From assembly GCF_022879575.1 (NCBI RefSeq), contig NZ_CP084263.1:62001-126000 (forward strand): a stretch of 64,000 nt of DNA, written 5' to 3'. The notes below the pieces were generated by a model. The model did not search any database, was not told the origin of the DNA, and was given only the letters and a program-made list of their open reading frames with translations. This document shows positions 1 through 8,033 of this stretch, one piece after another. Within the stretch, counting starts at the first letter, position 1; each line of letters starts with the position of its first letter. Position numbers and translations under genes: made by a program. The DNA comes from Caballeronia sp. SL2Y3. GTDB taxonomy: Bacteria; Pseudomonadota; Gammaproteobacteria; Burkholderiales; Burkholderiaceae.

Positions 1-415
1 GACGGATCTGCTTCGCGGCCTCATTCGCACGCCCATTGTCAAAGTCGATGAGTCAATGGCCGAAGAAGCGAGCGCGCTCGGCGCGCGTGTCGGTGTGGTC
101 GCGACGGTGTCGACCACGCTCGAGCCCACCGTCCGTCTCATTCGCAGCAAGGCGGCGGAGCACGGACGGCAGGTCGATGTGACCGAATGCATCGCGCAAG
201 GCGCATTCGAGGCGCTGCTCGCGGGGGACGCGGGCCGGCACGACGACATCGTGAAACGCGCGATCATCGAACTGGCCGATCAGGTCGACGTGATCGTGCT
301 GGCGCAGGTTTCGATGGCGCGTCTCGTGCCCGCGCTCTCCCTTGCCGTGCCGGTGCTGTCGAGCCCGCAAAGCGGCGTGGCCGCCGTCAAGCGGGCACTC
401 GCGAATATCGCCTAA
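1..415 (+). CDS. Asp/Glu/hydantoin racemase family protein, 3' part
   Basis: The reading frame is open from base 2, so the gene starts before the window; about 137 residues are visible. The visible part reads like the C-terminal half of the Asp/Glu racemase superfamily: a VGVVATVSTTLEPT strand-loop, an ARG-free helix, VTECIAQGAFEALLAGD, and a final DVIVLAQVSMARL segment. Members racemise amino acids or hydantoins, or act as maleate isomerase or decarboxylase types, using two Cys residues. The usual second catalytic Cys after the VIVLAQ strand seems replaced by Ser/Met here (QVSMA), so the activity may not be simple racemisation. It converges with the downstream Crp-type gene with a 4-nt overlap of the ends. 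The exact substrate cannot be given. Confidence 0.75.
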   Translation, partial: TDLLRGLIRTPIVKVDESMAEEASALGARVGVVATVSTTLEPTVRLIRSKAAEHGRQVDVTECIAQGAFEALLAGDAGRHDDIVKRAIIELADQVDVIVLAQVSMARLVPALSLAVPVLSSPQSGVAAVKRALANIA

Positions 416-1122
416 GCCGTCGCGAGCGCGTGCGTTCTGCCGATGAAGCGCGAGACGAACGCGGGCGTCAGCACGATCTTGCGATCGCGCATGTCGACGA
501 GACCTTCGGCCTTGAGATCGCTGATATGCCGGTTCACCGATTCGCGCGACGTGCCGATGAATTCCGCGAGCTTGTCCTGCGCGATCGGCAAGTCGATGAG
601 GATCGCATCGCCATGGTCGGCGTAATCGCAAGCGATGCCCACTTGACCCGAGAACATCACGAGGATGTTGGTGAGCCGCTTGCGCACGTCGTGCAGCGAA
701 AGGTTCTCTATCAACTGCTGCGCTTCCTGCCAGCGCAGATAGTGGTTGCGCAGCACGAACTGGTTGATGACGTCATAGCGCGCGAGCAGGTCCTTGAAAT
801 CCTGCTTGCGGATGAAGCAGACCATGCTCGGCGCGAGCGTCTGTGCGTGATGCGAATAGTTCGCCTGATTCAACACGTCGCCGTCGCCGAAAATCATGCC
901 GGCCTTCACGAACGCCAGCGTGATTTCCTGACCGTCCTCGGTCAGCCGGTATAGCCTCACGCTGCCGCTCTTGAGCAGATAGACGTGCTCGCTCGATTCA
1001 TCGGGGCGATAAACGATGGTGTTCTTGCGCAGCGTTCGGTGATCGCTGAACGCGGGCATTACCTCGTCGAGGCAATTGCGCTGGATAAGTGAAAGCAGTT
1101 CGCTCTTGCCGACAAACCACAT
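412..1122 (-). CDS. Crp/Fnr family transcriptional regulator
   Basis: This 236-residue protein has an N-terminal cyclic-nucleotide-binding-type beta barrel (about residues 10-125, with the FGDGD and YRPDE turns), a dimerisation helix, and a C-terminal winged HTH (about 165-225). The recognition helix reads SRESVNRHISDL, closer to Crp (R, E, R contacts) than to FNR. There is no N-terminal Cys cluster for an iron-sulphur centre, so it is not an Anr/FNR oxygen sensor. The frame is open upstream for a further 63 residues, but the ATG at 1122 is chosen because AAGGAG lies just ahead of it and the longer N-terminus looks non-coding. Ligand and targets are unknown. Confidence 0.85.
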   Translation of the reverse strand: MWFVGKSELLSLIQRNCLDEVMPAFSDHRTLRKNTIVYRPDESSEHVYLLKSGSVRLYRLTEDGQEITLAFVKAGMIFGDGDVLNQANYSHHAQTLAPSMVCFIRKQDFKDLLARYDVINQFVLRNHYLRWQEAQQLIENLSLHDVRKRLTNILVMFSGQVGIACDYADHGDAILIDLPIAQDKLAEFIGTSRESVNRHISDLKAEGLVDMRDRKIVLTPAFVSRFIGRTHALATA

Positions 1123-1460
1123 TGCCGTCTCCTTGGGGTTGCCTTTCGATCGGCTCTCTTTCCGGGCGCTCGTTCGTGGGCGCATGCGGAGCCGTACTTC
1201 AGGACGGCTCATTCTACACACGCAAGCATTCGCCGGTGTCTCATGCCGCGTGCGTTGCACCGCATTTTTTCCCGCGCGGCGATGCGCGTTATTGCAATGC
1301 GACGAGCGCATGCGCCAGCGTGGGCGGGCTTGCGTGACCGAAAATGCTGCAAGCGCGGAATCTCGCTCAAGTAGACGAACCCGTGCAGCTAAGGGAAAAT
1401 CCCGACAGGAACATCAGACGTCTGATGTATATTTGACCTCATGCCACCTGCGGGAGTCCC
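1123..1460. other. Intergenic region between divergent regulators
   Basis: These 338 bases separate the Crp-type gene (minus) and the GntR gene (plus). No credible gene is seen. The 18-bp palindrome annotated separately lies near the GntR end; the remainder should hold two divergent promoters, but I could not assign -35/-10 pairs with confidence. Confidence 0.5.
1411..1428. promoter_or_regulatory. Perfect 18-bp palindrome, probable GntR operator
   Basis: ACATCAGACGTCTGATGT is identical to its reverse complement. It ends 32 bases before the start codon of the adjacent GntR/UTRA gene. GntR-family regulators bind such palindromes and commonly autoregulate, so it is the likely operator for gntR and the operon that follows it. 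Binding is inferred. Confidence 0.65.
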
Positions 1461-2180
1461 ATGCGTCTAAGCGTCGAGCGTTCGATGAGCGACAAGATTC
1501 AGGAGTCGCTTCTCACGATGATTCGTGAGCGCAAGCTCAAGCCCGGCGACCAGATTCCGACGGAAATCGAGCTATGCGAGCTGCTGGGCGTGGGGCGATC
1601 GAGTCTGCGCGAAGCGGTCGCGCAAATGATCTCGCATGGGCTGCTCGAACGCGTGCAAGGCAGAGGCACGTTCATCAGACAAATTTCGCTCAAGCTGCAA
1701 GGCGGGCTGGATGATCTGATGTCCGTGACCGACATGATCAAGAGCGTCGGCGCGGTGCCGTCGACGAGCCGCATTCGCATGGACATCGTCGGGGCATCGG
1801 AGAGTCTTGCGGACAAGCTGGGTATCGAGGCAGGCGACGAATGCGTGCGCATCGAGCGCGTGCGCCGCGCGGACGACGCCATTGCCGCGTACTGCATCGA
1901 CACCATTCCGAAGACGTTGTTCGATGCCGCGGACGGAGAACTGGGTGAGTCGCTGTTCGGCATGTTCGCGCGTACCGGGCGCCGTTTGTCCCACACGCAC
2001 ACGTCGATACAGCCGACCATTCTCACGCCGCGCGACTTGCCCGAACTGGGCGATGGCTTCGGTCTGTTTCTGCTGCTGGACGAAGTAGATTTCGATCAAA
2101 GCGGCGAGCCGCTTTGCTATAGCAACGACTACTACAACACGAGCATCTTCAAGTTCGACCTGGTGCGCAAACGTCGCTGA
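1461..2180 (+). CDS. GntR family regulator with UTRA ligand domain
   Basis: The protein has 239 residues. Residues about 9-75 form the GntR winged HTH (PGDQIPTEIELCELLGVGRSSLREAV, then GLLERVQGRGTFI). Residues about 95-235 form a UTRA/HutC effector domain, including the IERVRRADD strand and the C-terminal YSNDYYN motif, which usually binds a small sugar, amino acid or their phosphates. GGGAG precedes the ATG. Only 45 bases separate it from mtnK and both run the same way, so it is probably the local regulator of the mtnK-dhaL operon, releasing the upstream palindrome when a pathway intermediate binds. The effector is not known. Confidence 0.88.
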   Translation: MRLSVERSMSDKIQESLLTMIRERKLKPGDQIPTEIELCELLGVGRSSLREAVAQMISHGLLERVQGRGTFIRQISLKLQGGLDDLMSVTDMIKSVGAVPSTSRIRMDIVGASESLADKLGIEAGDECVRIERVRRADDAIAAYCIDTIPKTLFDAADGELGESLFGMFARTGRRLSHTHTSIQPTILTPRDLPELGDGFGLFLLLDEVDFDQSGEPLCYSNDYYNTSIFKFDLVRKRR

Positions 2181-2225
2181 AGCGTTCCGCTGACCTGCGC
2201 GCTCAACACATCGGAGGAGACACCG

Positions 2226-3494
2226 ATGGAGTTCGAAGCATTCACCGCAGCCGCACTTGCCGATTACCTCGGCGGCATCCCCGAAGTGCGCGCGCGGCTG
2301 GGCGATCCCGATGATCTGGAGATCGTCGAAGTGGGGGACGGCAATCTCAACTTCGTGTACTTCGTGACCAATGCGAAGGCGCGCGAGCGCAGCGTCGTCG
2401 TCAAGCAAGCGCCGCCGTTTCTGCGGCTCGTCGGCAAGAACTGGCCGCTGTCCTGCCAGCGCATGGAGCATGAAGTCGCGGCGTTGCGACGCTTCGGCGC
2501 GTTGTGTCCGCAGCATGTGCCGCAGGTCTTTCACGCGGACAGCAAGCGCTTCCTGATGGTCATGCAGCATCTTTCGTCGCATCGCATCTTGCGGCACGGG
2601 CTCATGGACGGCGTGCGGTATCCGCTCATGGCCGAGCATCTGTCGACGTATCTCGCGCAGACGCTCTTCTTCGGCTCGGATCTCTATCTCTCGCCCGACA
2701 TCAAGAAGCAGGCCGTGGGCGGCGCCGTGAACGCGGAGTTGTGCAAGATCACCGAAGACCTCGTCTTCACGTTTCCGTTCGAAGACCATCCGTCCAACGT
2801 CTACAGCGCCGCCTTGCCGAAGTCCGCGCTCGACCGCCTGCGCACCGACGATGCATTGCGCCTCGCCGCCGCCGACATGAAATGGGCGTTCATGAATCAT
2901 GCGGAAACGCTGCTGCACGGCGACCTGCACACCGGCTCGATCATGGTCAACGAGCGCGAGACCTATGTCATCGATCCGGAGTTCGCGTTCTACGGGCCGA
3001 TGGGCTTCGACATCGGCGCGCTGATCGCCAACCTGCTGCTCGCGTATTTCTCGCGCGATTATCACGGCCGCCTCGATGGCGGCGATCCCGGCGCGTATCA
3101 GGAATGGCTGCTCGATCAGACGGCGCGCATCTGGAATGGCTTCAGCGCGAAGTTCCTCGCGCTCTGGCGCGATCACGAAAGCCGGAGCGGCCGGCCTTTC
3201 ATCGGCGGATCGGCGGATAGCCGCGCGGCCGAGGCCTACCGCGCGCACTTCATGCGGCGGCTTCTGGCGGACACGCTGGGCTTCGCGGGCTGCAAGATGA
3301 TCCGGCGCATCGTCGGCATGGCGAAGGTCGCGGAAATCACGCGCATTCCCGACGCCGACGTGCGCGCGCAAATCGAAGTGCGCTGCCTGCGCTGTGCCGA
3401 AGCGCTGCTCGTGCAGCGCGCCGCTCTGACCGGCATCGAAGATGTCACCCTGCTCGCGCGCGACATGCAGCGCGAGGCCGTCGAACAACGCTGA
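2226..3494 (+). CDS. mtnK: S-methyl-5-thioribose kinase
   Basis: This 422-residue protein has the length and motifs of MtnK, a choline-kinase-like fold enzyme that phosphorylates 5-methylthioribose (and in DHAP-shunt organisms 5-deoxyribose) at C1 with ATP. The N-terminal loop GDGNLNFVYFV and VVVKQ lysine strand bind ATP. The catalytic loop HGDLHTGS is at residues 231-238 and the metal-binding DPEFAFYGPMGFDIG begins at D250. GGAGGAG precedes the ATG. It is followed after 11 bases by mtnA and then an aldolase, with no mtnBCD-type genes for the methionine salvage route, so it probably feeds the aldolase branch. Confidence 0.93.
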   Translation: MEFEAFTAAALADYLGGIPEVRARLGDPDDLEIVEVGDGNLNFVYFVTNAKARERSVVVKQAPPFLRLVGKNWPLSCQRMEHEVAALRRFGALCPQHVPQVFHADSKRFLMVMQHLSSHRILRHGLMDGVRYPLMAEHLSTYLAQTLFFGSDLYLSPDIKKQAVGGAVNAELCKITEDLVFTFPFEDHPSNVYSAALPKSALDRLRTDDALRLAAADMKWAFMNHAETLLHGDLHTGSIMVNERETYVIDPEFAFYGPMGFDIGALIANLLLAYFSRDYHGRLDGGDPGAYQEWLLDQTARIWNGFSAKFLALWRDHESRSGRPFIGGSADSRAAEAYRAHFMRRLLADTLGFAGCKMIRRIVGMAKVAEITRIPDADVRAQIEVRCLRCAEALLVQRAALTGIEDVTLLARDMQREAVEQR

Positions 3495-3505
3495 CTGGAG
3501 CACGA

Positions 3506-4585
3506 ATGAATTCGCAGCCCTTGTTTCCTGCGCTCGCGCCCACCATCGAGTGGCGTGACGGCAAACTGCTGCTGCTGAACCAGACGCGCCTGCCGCACGA
3601 GATCGTGGTGGAGCATGTCGCCGATGCCGCCGCCGTGTGGCGCGCCATTCACGAACTGCGCGTGCGCGGCGCGCCTGCCATCGGCGTCGCGGCGGCATAT
3701 GGGCTATGCGTCGCGATGCAGGATGCGCGCGCGTTGCCCGTGACGCGGTTCCGAGCGGAACTGGAACGGCGCGCCGCGTGGCTCGACAGCGCGCGTCCCA
3801 CGGCGGTCAATCTGAGCTGGAGCCTTGCGCGCATGGTGCGGCGCGCGCGCGAATGCGACGCGCAGGATGGCGCGGCGCTCTACGACGTCCTCGTCGATGA
3901 AGCAAAGCGCATCCACGAGGAAGACATCGCGCTATGCGAAGGCATCGGGCTGCATGGCATGTCCCTCATCCGGCCGGGCAGCGGCGTGCTCACGCACTGC
4001 AATGCAGGCGCGCTCGCGACCACCGGTCTCGGAACGGCGACGGCGCCCATTTACGCGGCGCATCGCGCGGGCGTCGCATTCAACGTCTTTGCCGATGAAA
4101 CCCGGCCCCTGCTGCAAGGCGCGCGTCTCACGGCGTTCGAGTTGCAGCAGGCGGGCGTCGACGTGACGCTCATCATGGATGGCGCGGCGGCTTCGATCAT
4201 GTCGCAGGGTCTCGTGGATCTCGTGATCGTCGGGACGGACCGCGTGGCCGCGAACGGCGACTTTGCGAACAAAATCGGCACGCTGGGGCTCGCGATCGCC
4301 GCGCGCCACTACGGCATACCGTTCTATGTCGCGTGTCCTTCTTCGACGCTGGACTTTTCGACCGCGACGGGCGAGCGCATCGAGATCGAGGAGCGCTCGG
4401 CGACCGAAGTGACGCATCTCGCCGGGCAACGTATCGCGCCGGACAACATCAAGGCGCGCAATCCTGCATTCGATGTGACGCCGCATGCCCTCGTGACCGG
4501 CTTCATCACGGAACGGGGCATCGTCGAAGCGCCGTTCGAGCGGTCGCTCAGAAACCTCTTTGCCGCGGAAGGCAACGCGGCATGA
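3506..4585 (+). CDS. mtnA: S-methyl-5-thioribose-1-phosphate isomerase
   Basis: MtnA converts 5-methylthioribose-1-phosphate (or the 5-deoxy analogue) to the corresponding ribulose-1-phosphate. The 359-residue length is typical of the eIF2B-alpha-like family. RGAPAIG lies at residues 54-60, the catalytic Cys is C165 in THCNAGALATTG, and the catalytic Asp is D245 in GTDRVAANGDFANKIGT, so all key residues are intact. GGAG precedes the ATG. Its stop overlaps the start of the aldolase gene (ATGA), showing translational coupling in the same pathway. Confidence 0.95.
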   Translation: MNSQPLFPALAPTIEWRDGKLLLLNQTRLPHEIVVEHVADAAAVWRAIHELRVRGAPAIGVAAAYGLCVAMQDARALPVTRFRAELERRAAWLDSARPTAVNLSWSLARMVRRARECDAQDGAALYDVLVDEAKRIHEEDIALCEGIGLHGMSLIRPGSGVLTHCNAGALATTGLGTATAPIYAAHRAGVAFNVFADETRPLLQGARLTAFELQQAGVDVTLIMDGAAASIMSQGLVDLVIVGTDRVAANGDFANKIGTLGLAIAARHYGIPFYVACPSSTLDFSTATGERIEIEERSATEVTHLAGQRIAPDNIKARNPAFDVTPHALVTGFITERGIVEAPFERSLRNLFAAEGNAA

Positions 4586-5250
4586 GCGCGACGGATGAGG
4601 ACACGCTGCGCCGGGCCATCGTGGAAACGGCGCTCGAAATGGAACGCCTCGGCATCAATCAGGGCACGTCGGGCAATGTCAGCGCGCGTCTGGGCGACGG
4701 CCTGCTGATTACGCCGAGCGGCGTTCCGGCACGCGAGCTGGACGCCGCGAGCATCGTGTATCTGCCGCTCGACGTGCGCGACGACGATGACGTGCTTCGC
4801 TTGAAACGGCCTTCGTCGGAATGGCGTATTCATCGCGACCTGCTGCGCGCGCGCCCGGACATGCATGCGGTGGTGCACACGCACTCGACGGCGGCAACCG
4901 CGCTCGCCATTCACGGCCGCGATATACCGGCCGTTCACTACATGGTGGCGGCTGCGGGCGGCGAGTCGATACGCTGCGCGCCGTATGCGCTCTTCGGCAC
5001 GCAGGCGCTATCGGATCACGCGCTCGCTGCACTGGAAGGAAGACGCGCGTGTCTGCTCGCGCATCACGGCGTCGTCGCGCTCGGCGCGGATCTCGCCCGC
5101 GCCGTGTGGCTCGCGCATGAAGTGGAAGTGCTCGCGAGGCAATATCTGCTCGCGTTGCAGCTTGGCACGCCGCCTCTCCTCAGCAACGAGCAGATGGACG
5201 ACGTGCTGGAACGATTCAAGACGTACGGCAAGCGCAGCAATAACGATTGA
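4582..5250 (+). CDS. Class II aldolase, probable methylthioribulose/deoxyribulose-1-phosphate aldolase
   Basis: This 222-residue protein belongs to the class II aldolase/adducin family of L-fuculose-1-phosphate aldolase. E80 (SSEWRIHRDL), H99 and H101 (VVHTHST) and H161/H162 (LLAHHGV) match the zinc ligands and catalytic Glu; GTSGNVSAR near residue 28 is the phosphate loop. Translation starts at the ATG that overlaps the mtnA stop; a longer upstream frame is only a shadow of mtnA. In the DHAP shunt the third enzyme (Ald2/DrdA type) splits the ribulose-1-phosphate into dihydroxyacetone phosphate plus acetaldehyde or methylthioacetaldehyde. That role is inferred from the mtnK-mtnA context; MtnB-type dehydratase, from the same superfamily, is the alternative. 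Confidence 0.85.
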   Translation: MSATDEDTLRRAIVETALEMERLGINQGTSGNVSARLGDGLLITPSGVPARELDAASIVYLPLDVRDDDDVLRLKRPSSEWRIHRDLLRARPDMHAVVHTHSTAATALAIHGRDIPAVHYMVAAAGGESIRCAPYALFGTQALSDHALAALEGRRACLLAHHGVVALGADLARAVWLAHEVEVLARQYLLALQLGTPPLLSNEQMDDVLERFKTYGKRSNND

Positions 5251-5309
5251 CACCCCGCGACACGACCTGAAGCTAACTGCAATGAACAACTCATACAAAG
5301 GAGACAGTG

Positions 5310-6443
5310 ATGGCCTGGAGTTCTGCACGATTCGATAGTTGGGGAACGTTCGGCAAATCCACCGGGGCGCTGCTGCTTTGCGCCGCCGCGCTCGCGGGAT
5401 GCAACAAGAGCGAAAACACATCGTCGGGCAGCGGTTCCGCGAAGAGCGCCAGCGAAAGCGCGAGCGCGCCGGCAAGCGGGCCGGCAAGCGCACCGGCAAG
5501 CGCACCAGCGGCGGCCGCCGCGAGCGGCGCGAAGCCGAAGATCGGCTTCTCGATCGCGACGTTGAACAACGCGTTCTTCGTGGGCCTGAAGGCCGGCGTC
5601 GAGCGCGGCGCGAAGGATCAGAACTTCGACCTCGTGCAGACCAACGCGAACGGCGATGCGCAGCAGCAAGTGAACGATGCGCTCAATCTGCTGAGTCAGG
5701 GCGTGACGGCGCTCGTGCTCAATCCGATCGATTCGAAGGCGATCATCCCGGCCGTCGAGAAAGCGAACCAGATGAACATTCCCGTCTTCACGCTCGATCG
5801 CGGATCGGATGGCGGCAAGGTGACGTCCTTCGTCGCGTCGGACAACGTCGCGCTCGGCCAGACGGCGGCGAAGTGGATCGCGGAGCAGCTCAAGAAGCGA
5901 TACGGCTCGGAGAAGGGCAACGTCGTCGACCTGATCGGTCTCGTCGGCACCACGGCGGCGACCGATCGCGAGAAGGGCTTCAGCGACGAGATCGCGAAGT
6001 ATCCGGACATCAAGGTCGTGGCTCGCCAGGAGGGCGCATTCGACCAGGAGAAGTCGCTCAACGCGATGACCAACATCCTGCAGAAGTATCCGCAGATCGA
6101 CGCGGTATTCGGCGCCAACGACGACAATACCGTGGGCGCGGAGAAAGCCATCGACAACGCGGGGCGCTACAAGCCGCTCGACGACAAGGCGCACATCATG
6201 GTGATCGGCGCGGACGGAACCGCACAGGCCCTCTCCGCGATTCGCGCGGGCAAGCAGGACGCGACCATCTCGCAGAACCCCATCAAGATGGCGGCAAAGT
6301 CGTTGCAGTTCATCGCGGACTTCAACGCGAAGAAGGACGTCCCCGCGAATTATGCGTGGCCGACCATGCTCATCGACAAGTCGAACATCGACTCGGACGC
6401 GGTCAAGCAGTACGGCCTCTGGTCCGAAGAGGTGAAGCAGTAA
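5310..6443 (+). CDS. Sugar ABC transporter substrate-binding lipoprotein (RbsB-like)
   Basis: The protein has about 377 residues. A signal peptide ends in the lipobox LAGC (Cys31), so it is a membrane-anchored lipoprotein rather than a free periplasmic protein. A low-complexity Ser/Ala/Pro linker (about residues 35-70) follows, then a periplasmic-binding type 1 domain starting at PKIGFSIATLNNAFFVGL, as in ribose- and xylose-binding proteins. DRGSDGG and GANDDNTVGA are typical ligand-pocket segments. A GTG lies one codon upstream, but AAAGGAG is better spaced for the ATG at 5310. It is the first gene of an importer embedded in the mtnK operon; the ligand could be a deoxy- or methylthio-pentose. 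Confidence 0.88.
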   Translation: MAWSSARFDSWGTFGKSTGALLLCAAALAGCNKSENTSSGSGSAKSASESASAPASGPASAPASAPAAAAASGAKPKIGFSIATLNNAFFVGLKAGVERGAKDQNFDLVQTNANGDAQQQVNDALNLLSQGVTALVLNPIDSKAIIPAVEKANQMNIPVFTLDRGSDGGKVTSFVASDNVALGQTAAKWIAEQLKKRYGSEKGNVVDLIGLVGTTAATDREKGFSDEIAKYPDIKVVARQEGAFDQEKSLNAMTNILQKYPQIDAVFGANDDNTVGAEKAIDNAGRYKPLDDKAHIMVIGADGTAQALSAIRAGKQDATISQNPIKMAAKSLQFIADFNAKKDVPANYAWPTMLIDKSNIDSDAVKQYGLWSEEVKQ

Positions 6444-6452
6444 GGTCAACCG

Positions 6453-6482
6453 GCGGCCGCGCGTTTCGAGGCGCGCGGCCGC
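6453..6482 (+). other. Strong intercistronic hairpin after the binding-protein gene
   Basis: GCGGCCGCGC (6453-6462) pairs perfectly with GCGCGGCCGC (6473-6482) around a 10-base loop, with no T-run after it. It lies just after the substrate-binding protein stop. Such hairpins commonly protect the upstream mRNA from 3' exonucleases or partly attenuate, giving more binding protein than membrane components. Confidence 0.55.
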
Positions 6483-6497
6483 GAGCGGAATGCGAAC

Positions 6498-8033
6498 ATG
6501 ACAGTCGAAACCGAACCGCGCACGCGCGCGCCTTCGAGCACGAAGGCGCCGCTTCTGCGCATGCAGGGCATCGTCAAGAGCTTTCCCGGCGTGAAGGCGC
6601 TGCGCGGCGTGAGTCTTGAATTGCAGGCCGGACATGTGATGGCGATCGTCGGCGAGAACGGCGCGGGCAAGTCGTCGCTCGTGAAGACGCTTTCGGGCGC
6701 TTACGAGCCGGACGAAGGCGACATCGAAATCGACGGCGAGCCACTTGCGCGCGGCACGAACGCCGCCATCGACGCCGGCGTTGCGGTCATCTATCAGGAG
6801 CTTTCGCTCATCAACGACATGACGGTCGCGGAGAACCTGTTTCTCGGCCGCATGCCCGCGAGCAACGGCTTCGTGAGGCAACGCGAGGCGCATGCGATGG
6901 CGCGCGAGGCGCTCTCGCGCGTGGGGCTCGACGACGTAGCGCCGTGGATGCGCCTCGGCGATCTGCCGCTCAACAAGCGGCAACTCGTGGAAGTCGCCAA
7001 GGCCATCGCACGCGACGCGCGCATTCTCGTGATGGACGAGCCGACCGCCGCGCTGCAAAGCCACGACATCGAGAACCTGTATGCGGTCGTGCGGCGCCTG
7101 CGCGAAGAAGGACTCGGCATCATCTTCATCTCGCACCATCTGGAAGAAGTGTTCGAGCTGGCGGATTCGGCAGTCGTGATGCGCGATGGCGCGACCGTGG
7201 GCGCGCGTCCCATGTCGCAATGGACCGAAGCCGAACTCGTGCAGGCGATGGTCGCGCGCAATCTCGAATCGTTCTATCCGTGGGAGCCGCGCGACTACGG
7301 CGAGGTCGTGCTCGAAGTGCGCAAGCTCGCGAGCGCGCCTCTGCTGCGCAACGCGAGCTTCACGGTGCGCGCGGGCGAGATCGTCGGCATTGCGGGCATT
7401 GCGGGCGCGGGCCGCACGGAATTGCTGAAGACCATCTTCGGCGCGCTGCCCGCCACGCATGGCGAGATCTTCGTGAAAGGCAGGAAGGTCTCGAATCATT
7501 CGCCGACCGAAGGCGTTCGTCACGGGCTCGTCTATACGTCGGAGGATCGCAAGCTCGAAGGGCTCGTGCTCGATGCCAGCATCGAAGAGAACATTGCGCT
7601 GTCGAGTCTCAGAGCGCTCGCGAGCGGCGGCTTCGTGCGCGGCGCGAGAAAGCGCAAGCTCGCGCAGGACGCGAGCACGCGCTTCGGCGTGCGCGCTTCG
7701 TCCGTGCTGCAAATCACGGGGACGCTCTCGGGCGGCAACCAGCAGAAGGTCATTCTCGGACGCGCCACCGCGACGAATCCCGCCGTCATCATGCTCGATG
7801 AACCGACGCGCGGCATCGACGTGGGCGCGAAGACCGAGATCTACGCGCATATGGTGGCGATGGCCCGCGCGGGCGCGGCGGTCGTCATGGTCAGCTCGGA
7901 ACTGCCGGAACTGCTCGGCATGTCGGATCGCGTGCTGGTGATGTATCGCGGCAGCATCGTGACTGAAATACCGCGCGACAAGGCGGACTCCGAAACGGTG
8001 ATTCAATGGGCAACGACAGGAGCAGGGGCATGA
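6498..8033 (+). CDS. Sugar ABC transporter ATP-binding protein (RbsA-like, two ABC domains)
   Basis: This 511-residue protein has two ABC cassettes, as usual for ribose/xylose importers. Cassette 1 has Walker A GENGAGKSS (about residue 53) and Walker B ILVMDEPTAAL; its signature is degenerate (LPLNKRQLVE in place of LSxGQ). Cassette 2 begins near residue 265, has a modified P-loop (GIAGAGRTELLKT) and a canonical LSGGNQQK signature followed by VIMLDEPTRGID. Asymmetry of this sort is known in the family. The stop overlaps the permease start (ATGA). Confidence 0.92.
   Translation: MTVETEPRTRAPSSTKAPLLRMQGIVKSFPGVKALRGVSLELQAGHVMAIVGENGAGKSSLVKTLSGAYEPDEGDIEIDGEPLARGTNAAIDAGVAVIYQELSLINDMTVAENLFLGRMPASNGFVRQREAHAMAREALSRVGLDDVAPWMRLGDLPLNKRQLVEVAKAIARDARILVMDEPTAALQSHDIENLYAVVRRLREEGLGIIFISHHLEEVFELADSAVVMRDGATVGARPMSQWTEAELVQAMVARNLESFYPWEPRDYGEVVLEVRKLASAPLLRNASFTVRAGEIVGIAGIAGAGRTELLKTIFGALPATHGEIFVKGRKVSNHSPTEGVRHGLVYTSEDRKLEGLVLDASIEENIALSSLRALASGGFVRGARKRKLAQDASTRFGVRASSVLQITGTLSGGNQQKVILGRATATNPAVIMLDEPTRGIDVGAKTEIYAHMVAMARAGAAVVMVSSELPELLGMSDRVLVMYRGSIVTEIPRDKADSETVIQWATTGAGA

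Noticed and set aside
412-1122. Crp/Fnr protein as the regulator of the two FNR-type boxes
   Set aside because: It lacks the Cys cluster of FNR/Anr, and its recognition helix (SRESVNR) is Crp-like, so it should prefer a different half site.
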